From Novosphingobium sp. (GTDB taxonomy: Bacteria > Pseudomonadota > Alphaproteobacteria > Sphingomonadales > Sphingomonadaceae): a DNA stretch of 64,000 nt. Numbering within the stretch: the stretch's first letter is position 1; the number at the start of each line of letters is the position of its first letter. The stretch spans positions 186,001 to 250,000 of the forward strand of contig NZ_JAUYRV010000028.1 of NCBI RefSeq assembly GCF_030696665.1, in the 5' to 3' direction. The notes below the pieces were generated by a model, which was not told where the DNA came from, ran no database searches, and was given only the letters and a program-made list of their open reading frames with translations. The translations under genes and the position numbers were made by a program. Positions 21,413 through 29,854 of this stretch are shown piece after piece.

Positions 21413-21448
21413 GGCCCTGCTATAGGCGCTAACCGTGAATCCTGAAAG

Positions 21449-21488
21449 GCACCTAGATGCACCTAGCAGCACCTAAGTGCGTTTAAAG
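21449..21488. repeat. 10-bp tandem repeat array (GCACCTA unit), copy 1
   Basis: Four consecutive ten-base units begin GCACCTA, GCACCTA, GCACCTA and a decayed GCGTTTA. A closely similar array lies at 53423-53462 after metK; both are preceded by AATCCTGAA. This copy lies 37 bases upstream of the ispG start and runs into the stop of the acetyltransferase gene. Confidence 0.8.
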
Positions 21489-21995
21489 TGGCCCTGCGAA
21501 CATGAATTCGGGGTCAATATGGTCGCCAACCGCGAATGTAATCTCGGCGACTTTCTCCAATCCGTAGCGCCGGTAGAATCGCTGGGCTTCCGGATTGTGC
21601 GCATAGACCGAAAGCTGCATTTCATCGGCCTGCCACCCGCGCGCCTCCGCCAACGCCCAATCCATCAACCGCGCGCCGTGGCCGCGTCCGATCAGGTCGG
21701 GGTCGGTGTAGAGCTGCTTCAACTCCATCGGAGATTTGGCGGCGGTGTGGGCGGGCAAGGTGCTGGTGCGCACGATCTTGCAGAAGCTGGCGAGTTTGCC
21801 GTCTTCCTCGATCACCGCGATTTGCATTTCGGGATTGGCGAGTTGCGCCGTTACCGTCGCTTCCGAGTGCGAATCGTCAAGGAATTGCGCAAGGTTTTCA
21901 GCACTATACAGATGCCCAAACTTGGCGATGAAGGCGCGGCGGCCAAGATCGGACAGGGCGGGGACATCGGCGGGAGCAGCAGTGCGGAGCGTCAT
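21483..21995 (-). CDS. GNAT-family N-acetyltransferase
   Basis: A 170-residue acetyltransferase. The acetyl-CoA-binding block is MELKQLYTDPDLIGRGHGARLMDWAL (about 90-115) and the C-terminal block is AHNPEAQRFYRRYGLEKV. The N-terminus MTLRTAAPADVPALSDL is a standard GNAT start. It is transcribed towards ispG, and its stop overlaps the 10-bp repeat array. The substrate cannot be told from sequence; members of this branch modify amines or ribosomal-protein N-termini. Confidence 0.87.
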   Translation of the reverse strand: MTLRTAAPADVPALSDLGRRAFIAKFGHLYSAENLAQFLDDSHSEATVTAQLANPEMQIAVIEEDGKLASFCKIVRTSTLPAHTAAKSPMELKQLYTDPDLIGRGHGARLMDWALAEARGWQADEMQLSVYAHNPEAQRFYRRYGLEKVAEITFAVGDHIDPEFMFAGPL

Positions 21996-22036
21996 GGCTC
22001 CGCCTTACACCGCCAATGTGGGCAATTCCAACCCCG

Positions 22037-22459
22037 TCAGCCCGCCTTTTGCGCCTTCACCTTGGTATAAGGCACAAACTGGCCGAGGCCGACCGAGCCG
22101 CGCCAGAAGCCGACATTGCGATCGATCATGCGCACGATATCGACATTGCACAGTTGCGATCCCCACGGCGTGGTGACCATGATGTTGCTGTCATCCAACG
22201 AGGAAGCACCTGATTCCGGGCGATTAACCCAGATCGTGTTGCCCGCTTCATAAGCAATCGCGGTCTTGTCGTAGATGCGCGTGGTGTTGACGCGGGGGAG
22301 GTAGATGCAGCTGACCGGTTCCCCGGCGACGCGGCCTTCCAGCGACTTTTCAAGCTGTTGTTCGGGGGTAAGACGCGGCTTGGCGTCGGCGGCGACTCCG
22401 ACAAGGAGTAGCGATCCGGCGGCCAGTGCCGCAGCGATGGTGCTGGCGGTTTTCATCAT
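22037..22459 (-). CDS. Exported protein of unknown function
   Basis: A 140-residue protein that I cannot assign. It has a clean signal peptide (about residues 1-26, MMKTASTIAAALAAGSLLLV, cleavage near ADA). The mature part holds two cysteines (in SCIYLPRV and SQLCNVDIV) that could form a disulfide, and a predicted beta-rich fold. AAGGAAG lies nine bases before the ATG at 22459, which decides the start over a GTG nine bases earlier. It follows tldD by 66 bases on the same strand and may be co-transcribed. Confidence 0.75.
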   Translation of the reverse strand: MMKTASTIAAALAAGSLLLVGVAADAKPRLTPEQQLEKSLEGRVAGEPVSCIYLPRVNTTRIYDKTAIAYEAGNTIWVNRPESGASSLDDSNIMVTTPWGSQLCNVDIVRMIDRNVGFWRGSVGLGQFVPYTKVKAQKAG

Positions 22460-22525
22460 GACTGGCACTTCCTTTCGTTCGATCTGTGATCGATGCGCCG
22501 ATTCGGCTGAACCAGCGCTGAAAAA

Positions 22526-23965
22526 TCAGCCGGTGCCGCCCACCGTCAGCCCTTCGACCAGCAAAGTCGGCTGGCCAACGCCTGCAGGCACGCTTTGCCC
22601 GCCTTTGCCGCAAACGCCCACGCCTTCGTCAATCGCCAGATCGTTGCCGATGCCGGTGACTTTGGTGAGGCAGGTGGGACCGTCGCCGATCAGCGTGGCG
22701 CCCTTGATGGGGGCGCCCAGCTTGCCGTTTTCGATGCGATAGGCCTCGGTGCAGGAGAACACGAACTTGCCGCTGGTGATGTCTACCTGCCCGCCGCCGA
22801 AGGATTTGGCGAAGATGCCGTTCTTGACGCGGCTGAGCAGTTCGGCGGGATCATCGTTCCCGGCGCGCATGAAGGTGTTGGTCATGCGCGGCATCGGGGC
22901 GTGGGCAAAGTTTTCACGCCGTCCGTTGCCGGTGGGAGCCACGCCCATCAGCCGCGCGTTCAACCGGTCATGGATATAGCCCTTGAGGATGCCGTCTTCG
23001 ATCAGCACGTTTTCCTGCGTGGGCGTGCCTTCATCGTCGATGGAGAGCGAACCGCGACGGCCTTGACCGTTTACGCCGAGCAAGGTGCCATCATCGACCA
23101 CGGTGACGCCCGGCGCGGCCACGCGTTCACCAATGCGGCCTGAAAAGGCGCTGGTGCCCTTGCGGTTGAAATCGCCTTCCAGCCCGTGGCCGACCGCTTC
23201 GTGCAGCAGCACGCCGGGCCAGCCGGGGCCGAGCAGGACGGTCATTTCGCCCGCCGGAGCGGCAACCGATTCGAGGTTCACCAGCGCCTGCGCCAGCGCC
23301 TCGTCAATCGCGCGGTTCCAGGTTTCGGGCGCGAACAGATCGTCATAAAGGCGGCGGCCGCCGATGCCGAACGAGCCGGTTTCGCGCCGCCCGTTCTGTT
23401 CTGCCACGATGGACACGTTGAGCCGGACCAGCGGGCGCACATCATGCGCGACGAAGCCATCGGCGCGGACGATTTCCACCACCGACCACGATGCCGCCAG
23501 CGAGGCCGAGACTTGCGCCACGCGCGGATCGCGGGCGCGGGCGGCGGCGTCGATCGATTCGAGCAGCTTGACCTTGGCCTCGAACGGCACCGCATCGAGC
23601 GGTGAGGCTTCGGTATAGAGGTGGCGGTTGCTGTTGCGCGGGGCGGGTGCGGGCTGGCCCTGCGCCGGATCGAGCAGCTTGAGCGTTTCCCCGGCCCGCG
23701 CGATGGCGGCGGCGGAAATCTCGTTGGCGTGGGCAAAGCCGGTCATCTCACCCGAAACGCCGCGCAGGCCGAACCCGGCATCGCGCGAATAATCGGCGGT
23801 CTTCAGGCGACCGTCATCGAAGCCGAAGCTCTCGCTGGCGATGAACTGCAGGTAAAGCTCACCATCGTCGCATGATTTCAGCGCGTTGGCGGTGAGGGTC
23901 TGCGCTTCAGCGGGCGTGAGCAGGCCGGAGCGGTAGAGCAGCGAGCGGGTGTCGATATCGGTCAT
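22526..23965 (-). CDS. tldD: Metalloprotease TldD
   Basis: Catalytic half of the TldD/TldE heterodimeric zinc protease, which digests unfolded peptides and matures some modified peptides. The 479-residue protein carries the zinc motif HEAVGHGLEGD (HExxxH) near residue 255 and the usual C-terminal block GxxCGKGGQSVPAGVGQPTL. The partner gene pmbA/tldE is present at 41443, about 18 kb away. The start at 23965 (MTDIDTRSLLYRSG) suits the family better than an in-frame ATG at 23986. Length is typical. Confidence 0.95.
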   Translation of the reverse strand: MTDIDTRSLLYRSGLLTPAEAQTLTANALKSCDDGELYLQFIASESFGFDDGRLKTADYSRDAGFGLRGVSGEMTGFAHANEISAAAIARAGETLKLLDPAQGQPAPAPRNSNRHLYTEASPLDAVPFEAKVKLLESIDAAARARDPRVAQVSASLAASWSVVEIVRADGFVAHDVRPLVRLNVSIVAEQNGRRETGSFGIGGRRLYDDLFAPETWNRAIDEALAQALVNLESVAAPAGEMTVLLGPGWPGVLLHEAVGHGLEGDFNRKGTSAFSGRIGERVAAPGVTVVDDGTLLGVNGQGRRGSLSIDDEGTPTQENVLIEDGILKGYIHDRLNARLMGVAPTGNGRRENFAHAPMPRMTNTFMRAGNDDPAELLSRVKNGIFAKSFGGGQVDITSGKFVFSCTEAYRIENGKLGAPIKGATLIGDGPTCLTKVTGIGNDLAIDEGVGVCGKGGQSVPAGVGQPTLLVEGLTVGGTG

Positions 23966-24010
23966 GGCACCGATATAAGCGCTCATCCAGCAAAGGCCAT
24001 AGCGGCCTGT

Positions 24011-24211
24011 TCAGGCAGCCTGTGCAGTATCCGCCGGGCCGCCCTTGAGCACGAAGCGCTTGTCGCAATAGCCGCATTCGACATAACCGCGCTCGTCAAT
24101 TTCGAGCCAGACGCGGGGGTGGCCGAGTGCCACGCCGCCCCGAATATCGGAAGCGCCATCGCATTTGACGCGGTGGTGATCGGTAAGAACGGTTTCTGGT
24201 GCCTGCATCAT
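24011..24211 (-). CDS. Small zinc-finger protein (zf-CHCC type)
   Basis: A 66-residue protein of the zf-CHCC family, related to the small zinc-binding subunit of complex I (NDUFS6). Candidate zinc ligands are Cys17 in VKCDGA, His31 in GHPRVWLEI, Cys46 and Cys49 in ECGYCDKRF. The two ATG codons at 24211 and 24208 are both possible. It is divergent from the ABC ATPase gene with only 73 bases between them. Bacterial members are poorly characterised. Confidence 0.85.
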   Translation of the reverse strand: MMQAPETVLTDHHRVKCDGASDIRGGVALGHPRVWLEIDERGYVECGYCDKRFVLKGGPADTAQAA

Positions 24212-24284
24212 GGGGCAAGCGGCTAGCAAATCTGCGGCGTTCAGACAATTGCGTTTTGGCGCGTGGTGGTGCAGGCAGCGGGGC

Positions 24285-25244
24285 ATGTCTTCCGCTGAAA
24301 ATCCCGCCCCCGCCATCCGTATCAAAGATCTGGTAAAGCGCTATGCGCCCACTGGAAAATCTGCTGGCAAGCTGGCGCTGGATGGCGTGAGCTTTGATGT
24401 GCCGCAGGGGCAGATATTCGGGCTTCTGGGGCCGAACGGCGCGGGAAAATCGACGCTGATCAATACCCTGGCGGGTCTTGTCATGAAAACGTCGGGCACA
24501 GTGGAGATCTGGGGCCACGATATTGACCGCGATGTGCGCAACGCCAAGGCGTCCATCGGCATCGTGCCGCAGGAAATCGTGTTCGATCCGTTCTTTACCC
24601 CTGCCGAAGTGCTGGAGATTCAGGCGGGCCTTTACGGCGTGCCCAAATCGATGCGGCGCACGATGGAACTGCTGCGCGCGGTGCATCTTTCCGACAAGGC
24701 CGATGCCTATGCCCGATCACTTTCGGGCGGGATGAAGCGGCGTCTGCTGATTGCCAAGGCAATGGTCCATGCCCCGCCGGTGCTGGTGCTGGACGAGCCG
24801 ACCGCAGGCGTGGACGTGGAACTGCGGCGGCAACTGTGGGAACTGGTGGGCGAGATGAACCGCGACGGGGTGACCGTGGTGCTGACCACGCATTACCTTG
24901 AGGAAGCGGAAGAACTTTGTGACCGCATCGCCATCATCAACCACGGCAAGCTGATCGCGAACAAGCCGACGCGCGAGTTGGTAGACATGGCGCGCGAGAA
25001 AATCGTGGTGCTGACGCTGGACCGCGATGTCGATGTTGCGCCGCAACATCCGGTGTTCCTGAAGAGCATTGTTTCGGGCGAGCGGCAGGTTGAGATCGGA
25101 TATGACAAGGACAAGATGACCGCAGGCGAAGTGATGAGCCTGGTGCAGGGGCAGGGCTATGCCATTGTCGACGTTTCAACCCGCGAGGCTGACCTTGAGG
25201 ACGTGTTCGTGACGCTGACCAGCCAGCCGCGCGAGACCGCTTGA
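24285..25244 (+). CDS. ABC transporter ATP-binding protein, unpaired
   Basis: A 319-residue ABC ATPase of the CcmA/NodI/gliding-motility type. Walker [10 protein letters not shown] at 49-57, Q-loop VPQEIVFDP, signature LSGGMKRRL, Walker [13 protein letters not shown] and the H-loop TTHYLEEAE are complete. After the ATPase core comes a C-terminal domain of about 90 residues. The ATG at 24285 is preferred over the frame's earlier start at 24210 because the family begins close to the first beta strand. The matching permease is not adjacent: the next genes are a small minus-strand gene and nadB. Substrate unknown. Confidence 0.88.
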   Translation: MSSAENPAPAIRIKDLVKRYAPTGKSAGKLALDGVSFDVPQGQIFGLLGPNGAGKSTLINTLAGLVMKTSGTVEIWGHDIDRDVRNAKASIGIVPQEIVFDPFFTPAEVLEIQAGLYGVPKSMRRTMELLRAVHLSDKADAYARSLSGGMKRRLLIAKAMVHAPPVLVLDEPTAGVDVELRRQLWELVGEMNRDGVTVVLTTHYLEEAEELCDRIAIINHGKLIANKPTRELVDMAREKIVVLTLDRDVDVAPQHPVFLKSIVSGERQVEIGYDKDKMTAGEVMSLVQGQGYAIVDVSTREADLEDVFVTLTSQPRETA

Positions 25245-25292
25245 GAGCTGACCTTGCGCGCGTGTTGAAGGCTTGATTGGTGCTGCAAGCGC

Positions 25293-25475
25293 TTATTGCA
25301 CCTTGAAGATTGGCTCTTCAGTCGCAGTCTGGCGACGCCAGCCACCCTCATCGCGCCGACGGATTTCAGCGTCGCAACGCTTGCACTTCCCGACGAAAGC
25401 ATGACCGTTCCATGCAACGGTCTCCCGCGCCGGACGATGCCGGTTGAACAGACACAATAGTCTTGAGCCGAGCAT
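25293..25475 (-). CDS. Small Cys-pair protein of unknown function
   Basis: A 60-residue basic protein with NRHRPARETVAWNGHAFVGKCKRCDAEI: one C-x2-C pair, a preceding His and a conserved-looking WNG/FVG core suggest a small zinc ribbon. GGAGG lies four bases before the ATG at 25475, the main support for it being a gene. A Fur-box-like palindrome lies 32 bases upstream of the start (25507-25521). Converges with the ABC ATPase gene. Confidence 0.7.
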   Translation of the reverse strand: MLGSRLLCLFNRHRPARETVAWNGHAFVGKCKRCDAEIRRRDEGGWRRQTATEEPIFKVQ

Positions 25476-25506
25476 TGGCCCTCCGTTCGAGCAGGTGGTT
25501 TGTAAG

Positions 25507-25521
25507 TGATAATACTTATCA
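25507..25521. promoter_or_regulatory. Fur-box-like palindrome
   Basis: TGATAATACTTATCA is a near-perfect 7-1-7 palindrome matching the classical Fur pattern TGATAAT-N-ATTATCA at 14 of 15 positions. It lies 32 bases upstream of the small minus-strand Cys-pair gene and about 200 bases upstream of nadB. The local sequence is unusually A+T rich. Confidence 0.5.
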
Positions 25522-25716
25522 TGCTGCGGCTGCGAAGAACAGGTGCAGCGTTGTTAACATGGATTAAAATTGGCCTGCACTTTCTATGCGCAAAATGTGA
25601 CGGGCGGTCCTTGTGGGCATAGCGCCGCACTTTCCACTTTGCCGGGCAACCGCTAGGGCCAAAGCAAGCGGGCCAAAGCAGCCTGCCTTTTGCGCGGCGA
25701 AAGGACGGACGGAACA

Positions 25717-27324
25717 GTGAACGAGACTCCGGGGCCAGAAGAGGCGGGCTATGACGTCCTGATCATCGGTTCGGGCGCGGCGGGGCTGACCGCCGCGCTG
25801 GTGCTGGCCGAAAAATGCCGCGTGCTGGTGCTGGCCAAGGGCGGGCTGGATGGCGGATCGACCAATTGGGCGCAGGGCGGGATCGCCGCCGTGCTCGATG
25901 CGGGCGATACTTTTGACGATCACATCCGCGACACGATGATCGCAGGCGCAGGTCTTAACCGGCGCGAAACGGTGGAATTCGTGGTCGAGAACGCGCCGCA
26001 AGCAATCCACCGGCTGGAAGAGCTGGGCGTGCCGTTCAATGCCGAGGCGGGATCGCTGCACCTGACGCGCGAGGGCGGGCATTCGCACCGGCGCATCGTG
26101 CATGTTGACGATGCCACCGGGGCGGCAGTGCAACAGGCGTTGCTGAAGGCTGCGCGTGAGCACCCGAATATCACATTGCTGCCGGGACAGACCTGCATCG
26201 ACCTGATTACCGGGCGGCATGAAGCGGCACGCTATTCCGGGTCAGGCCGGGTGTGGGGCGTTTATGCGCTGGACGAGGCGAGCGGCAAGGTGGCGGCGCA
26301 TACCGCGCGCGCCACGATCCTTGCCACTGGCGGGGCAGGCCGCGTCTACCAGTTCAGCACTGCGCCGCGCGGCGCGACGGGCGATGGCATTGCGATGGCG
26401 TGGCGGGCAGGGGCGCGCGTTTCCAACATGGAGATGATGCAGTTCCACCCGACGTGCCTTTACCATCTTGAGGTCAAGAACTTCCTGATTACCGAGGCGG
26501 TGCGCGGCGAGGGTGGGCGGCTGATCAATCCGCGCACCGGCAAGCGCTTTATGACACGGTATGATGCAGAGCGCATGGAACTGGCCCCGCGCGATGTGGT
26601 GGCGCGTGCGATTGATGCCGAAATCAAGAAGTTCGGACTTGATTACGTGCATCTGGACATCAGCCATATGCCGCCGGACTTTGTGCGGGGGCATTTCCCC
26701 AATATCTATGAAAAGCTGATGGGCCTCGGGATCGACATGACCACCGGCCCGATCCCCGTGGTGCCCGCGCAGCATTATACCTGTGGCGGGGTGCTGATCG
26801 ATCTGGACGGGCGGACCGATCTGCCGGGGCTTTATGCCGCCGGGGAATGCACCGAGAGCGGGCTGCACGGGGCGAACCGGCTTGCGTCCAATTCGCTGCT
26901 GGAATGCTTTGTGTTCGGCGATGCGGCGGCGCGTGATATTCTGCGGCGCTGGGACAGTTTCGATGCGCCGCCCGCCGTGCGCGGCTGGGACGAAAGCCGG
27001 GTTACCGATTCCGATGAGGAAGTGGTGATCAAACAGAACTGGACCGAAATCCGCCGCTTCATGTGGAACTATGTGGGGATCGTGCGGACTGACAAGCGGC
27101 TGGAACGGGCGGCGCACCGCATCGCCATGCTGACTGACGAGGTGGCCGACTATTACGGGCACTTCCGTGTGACCACGGACCTGATCGAACTGCGCAATCT
27201 GTTGCAGAGCGCCGAACTGATCGTGCGATCAGCGCGCGCGCGGCATGAGAGCCGGGGATTGCACTATACGCTGGACTATCCGCAGACCGATACTGAGGCG
27301 AAAGACACCGTGCTGGTGCCTTGA
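25717..27324 (+). CDS. nadB: L-aspartate oxidase
   Basis: FAD enzyme oxidising L-aspartate to iminoaspartate, the first step of de novo NAD synthesis. The 535-residue protein has the FAD loop GSGAAGLTAALV at 18-29, GGSTNWAQGGIAAV, the substrate-side ARATILATGGAGRVYQ and TPRG-type loop, HTCGG-type QHYTCGGV, and HGANRLASNSLLE near 385, all diagnostic for NadB rather than succinate dehydrogenase. The GTG at 25717 is chosen; an earlier TTG at 25690 is in frame. nadA and nadC are not adjacent, whereas many bacteria cluster them. Confidence 0.95.
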   Translation: MNETPGPEEAGYDVLIIGSGAAGLTAALVLAEKCRVLVLAKGGLDGGSTNWAQGGIAAVLDAGDTFDDHIRDTMIAGAGLNRRETVEFVVENAPQAIHRLEELGVPFNAEAGSLHLTREGGHSHRRIVHVDDATGAAVQQALLKAAREHPNITLLPGQTCIDLITGRHEAARYSGSGRVWGVYALDEASGKVAAHTARATILATGGAGRVYQFSTAPRGATGDGIAMAWRAGARVSNMEMMQFHPTCLYHLEVKNFLITEAVRGEGGRLINPRTGKRFMTRYDAERMELAPRDVVARAIDAEIKKFGLDYVHLDISHMPPDFVRGHFPNIYEKLMGLGIDMTTGPIPVVPAQHYTCGGVLIDLDGRTDLPGLYAAGECTESGLHGANRLASNSLLECFVFGDAAARDILRRWDSFDAPPAVRGWDESRVTDSDEEVVIKQNWTEIRRFMWNYVGIVRTDKRLERAAHRIAMLTDEVADYYGHFRVTTDLIELRNLLQSAELIVRSARARHESRGLHYTLDYPQTDTEAKDTVLVP

Positions 27325-27347
27325 TGTCTGGACCGGAACGCCTTTGG

Positions 27348-27449
27348 CGTTCCTGACGCGGCACCGGCCCGCTCCCCCGCCCGACCACCCATAGGGTACT
27401 AATGTTGGGTGGTCGGGCGGGGGAGCGGGCCGGTGCCGCGTCAGGAACG
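27348..27449. repeat. 44-bp perfect inverted repeat after nadB
   Basis: Arms 27348-27391 and 27406-27449 are exact reverse complements around a 14-base spacer. The left arm's outer end forms a further small hairpin (GGAACGCC/GGCGTTCC at 27335-27352). It occupies the gap between the converging nadB and the unknown gene at 27469 and would form a very stable stem of about 44 bp, acting at least as a bidirectional transcription stop. Confidence 0.9.
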
Positions 27450-27468
27450 TCAGTTTGGGCTCAGCAAA

Positions 27469-27996
27469 CTACGCGGCTTCGGCTTCCACGAATTCAGGGT
27501 AGAACACCGGCGGGCGTGTGGACCAGCCGTGCGCAGTGGCGGCGGCTTCGCTGATGGACTGGAGCAGGTGGCGGCGGCGGTCAGGCCGGATCATCGGCAG
27601 CGCAGCGGCTCCGCAGAAGGCACCGGGCAGCCAGGGACGTGCGTCGGCTCCGAGCAGGCGTTCGTAGAGGAAGCGGTAGGCCGAAAAGCCGGTGATGCGG
27701 CCTTGCGCCAGATCGAAGGCGGAGAGGCGGATCAGCGGTCCCATGAAGGGTTCGAGCGTGTCCAGCCCTTCGACGTGGGGCAGCAACTGGCGGAGCATCG
27801 GGATTTCGGCATAGAGCGCGGCCTGCTGGCAGATCGACATGACTTCATCGCCCGTGCGTGCCCAACGCTGCTGTGCATCGCCCCGGCCCAGCGCGATGTC
27901 CAGACTGCGGCGGATGTAGCGCTGTTCGCAGGCTGCGAAGCTGGCGAATTCACGCATTTCGGAAATGGTCATGCCGCTTGCGTCATACCGAGCCAT
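27469..27996 (-). CDS. Conserved-looking protein of unknown function
   Basis: A 175-residue soluble, mostly helical protein with no motif I recognise. It begins MARYDASGMTISEMREFASF and is rich in Leu, Ala and Arg, with repeated basic helices. GGAGG eight bases before the ATG at 27996 fixes the start; the frame is open to 28104. There is no signal peptide or membrane segment. It converges with nadB across the 44-bp inverted repeat. Codon use is like its neighbours. Confidence 0.75.
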   Translation of the reverse strand: MARYDASGMTISEMREFASFAACEQRYIRRSLDIALGRGDAQQRWARTGDEVMSICQQAALYAEIPMLRQLLPHVEGLDTLEPFMGPLIRLSAFDLAQGRITGFSAYRFLYERLLGADARPWLPGAFCGAAALPMIRPDRRRHLLQSISEAAATAHGWSTRPPVFYPEFVEAEAA

Positions 27997-28117
27997 CGTC
28001 TTGCCCTCCTGCCGCGCGGTGGAGAATTCAACCCTTGCGGCAGGAGGATAATGACAGATCGTGGTTAACGGTGCGTAACCATTGCCGCCTGCGTGAGCAC
28101 TCACGCGGCGGTAACGG

Positions 28118-28885
28118 TCATGAAAACGCGCTGTAGGCTCCGTAGAGGCTGGTCAGCGTGAGCACGATGCCCACCATGATCAGCATGGCCTTGGCAGGGA
28201 TGTGCTTTGCCGCCCATGCCCCGAACGGAGCCGCAGCCACGCCGCCAATCAGGAAGCCGAGCGTTGCGCCCGCAAGGTCAGCTATACCGATCTGCCAGAT
28301 AAACGTGGCCGAAATGGTCAGCGTGAGGAAGAATTCGACCGTGTTGACCGTGCCCACAACCTTGCGCGGATCGGCACCCTGGATCAGCAGGTTGGACGTA
28401 ACCACCGGACCCCAGCCGCCGCCGCCAGCAGCATCAAGGAACCCGCCGATCAGGCCGAGCGGCGCGACGTGCTTGGCGTCCTTGATCTTGGGCGGATAGA
28501 GAATGCCGCGCGTGAGCAGGTAGATGCCGATGCCCGAAAGATAGAGCAGCACCCACGGTTTGACCACCGAGGCATCGACCGAAGTGAGCGCATAGGCTCC
28601 CAGAATACCGCCTGCCATCCCGGGCAGCAGCAGGCGGAAGAACAGTTTCTTGTCGATATTGCCGTGGATCAGATGGCTCACACCTGACGTGGCGGTGGTG
28701 AAGCATTCGACGATATGTACCCGCTGCGAGGCCAGCGCGGGGGGAATGCCCAGAACGCCGACCATCAGCGTGTTTGAGATAACCCCGAAGGCCATGCCCA
28801 GCGCGCCATCGATCATCTGCGCGGCAAAGCCGATCGCGATGAACGGCAGCAGCGCGTTCAGATCAAACCCAGCCAAAAAATCCAT
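28118..28885 (-). CDS. Sulfite exporter TauE/SafE family permease
   Basis: Inner-membrane permease of 255 residues with about eight helices in two repeats. The first repeat contains AAQMIDGALGMAFGVISNTLMV and the second GGFLDAAGGGGWGPVVTSNLL, the typical paired Gly-rich motifs. Members move sulfite, sulfoacetate or other small organosulfur or carboxylate anions; the substrate is not evident here. The ATG at 28885 is used; a GTG at 28897 is in frame. Confidence 0.88.
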   Translation of the reverse strand: MDFLAGFDLNALLPFIAIGFAAQMIDGALGMAFGVISNTLMVGVLGIPPALASQRVHIVECFTTATSGVSHLIHGNIDKKLFFRLLLPGMAGGILGAYALTSVDASVVKPWVLLYLSGIGIYLLTRGILYPPKIKDAKHVAPLGLIGGFLDAAGGGGWGPVVTSNLLIQGADPRKVVGTVNTVEFFLTLTISATFIWQIGIADLAGATLGFLIGGVAAAPFGAWAAKHIPAKAMLIMVGIVLTLTSLYGAYSAFS

Positions 28886-28965
28886 CGCGAATCCCACCCT
28901 GTTGTCCGCCTCGTGGCGGCGCAGTGAGGTAGCGTGAGGGAATCTCTACCGGAAAGGAAGAATTT

Positions 28966-28993
28966 AAACTCTACCATAAAGGGAGAGTTTTTT
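28966..28993. terminator. Hairpin downstream of trmB
   Basis: AAACTCTACC and GGGAGAGTTT pair around ATAAA with a run of six T on the plus-strand side and an A+T-rich tail on the minus side. It begins 20-50 bases past the trmB stop and may separate trmB from the TauE/SafE gene. Confidence 0.5.
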
Positions 28994-29016
28994 GCGACGA
29001 ACCGTTGCGCGGGCCG

Positions 29017-29739
29017 TTACGCAGCTTTGCGGCGGTAGCGGAAGTACCAGACTTCGTGGCCGTAGACAGTGCGCGCCTTGTGTTCGTAGCGGGTTTCGGG
29101 CCAGCCGCCGGGGCGGACCTGAAAGTCCTTGGCCTCACCGGCCAGCCAATCAAACTGGTGCTTGTGGCGGCGCATGACCATCAGCGCGTGGCGCAGATAG
29201 ACGTCGTGATCGGTGCCGAAGCGGAACTCTCCGCCGGGGCGCAGCTTGGCGGCGATGAGATCCAGCGGGCCGTCGTTCATCATGCGGCGTTTGGCATGGC
29301 GGGCCTTGGGCCAGGGATCGGGGTGGAGCAGGTAGACGAAGGACAGTGCGCCATCGGGGATGCGGCGCAGCACTTCCAGTGCATCGCCGTGATGGATGCG
29401 GACGTTGCCGAGCGGGGTGGATGCGCCGTTGTCACCGGAAACGTGCGTGAGCGCCTGCGCCACGCCGTTGAGGAACGGTTCGGCCCCGATGAAGCCGTGA
29501 TCGGGGAGCATATCTGCGCGGAAGGCCATATGCTCACCCCCGCCAAAGCCGATCTCGAAATGCAGCGGGCGGGCTTCACCGAACAGTGCCTCTGCCGTGA
29601 TCGGTCCTTCGGCAGGCATGGCAATCTTGGGCAGAAGGTCATCGACCAAGCCCTGCTGGCCCTGCCGCAAGGGCTTGCCCTTGGCGCGGCCATAGAGGCG
29701 GTTGATCGTGGTGGGATCGCCGGATTTGTACGCAGTCAT
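29017..29739 (-). CDS. trmB: tRNA (guanine-N7)-methyltransferase
   Basis: SAM-dependent methyltransferase that makes m7G46 in tRNA variable loops. The 240-residue protein has the SAM loop LHFEIGFGGGEHM, the acidic SAM-binding FIGAEPFLNGV, and the TrmB signature LHPDPWPKARHAKRR near residue 138. The C-terminal RYEHKARTVYGHEVWYFRYRRK is also family-typical. It lies between the TauE/SafE gene and ctrA, all on the minus strand, but is separated from ctrA by a strong terminator. Confidence 0.95.
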   Translation of the reverse strand: MTAYKSGDPTTINRLYGRAKGKPLRQGQQGLVDDLLPKIAMPAEGPITAEALFGEARPLHFEIGFGGGEHMAFRADMLPDHGFIGAEPFLNGVAQALTHVSGDNGASTPLGNVRIHHGDALEVLRRIPDGALSFVYLLHPDPWPKARHAKRRMMNDGPLDLIAAKLRPGGEFRFGTDHDVYLRHALMVMRRHKHQFDWLAGEAKDFQVRPGGWPETRYEHKARTVYGHEVWYFRYRRKAA

Positions 29740-29795
29740 AGGGCGCGCCGATGGCAGGAGCCAAGCGAACCGTCAACGAAAACGGGCACAAACGA

Positions 29796-29825
29796 AAACG
29801 GCCCGCCGGGGAGGGCGGGCCGTTT
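29796..29825 (-). terminator. Terminator of ctrA
   Basis: AAACGGCCCGCC and GGGCGGGCCGTTT form a 12-bp stem around a short loop; on the minus strand it ends in a T-rich tail. It lies about 30 bases past the ctrA stop. Confidence 0.8.
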
Positions 29826-29854
29826 CATCGGGACGCGATCAGGGCCGGGAAGAA

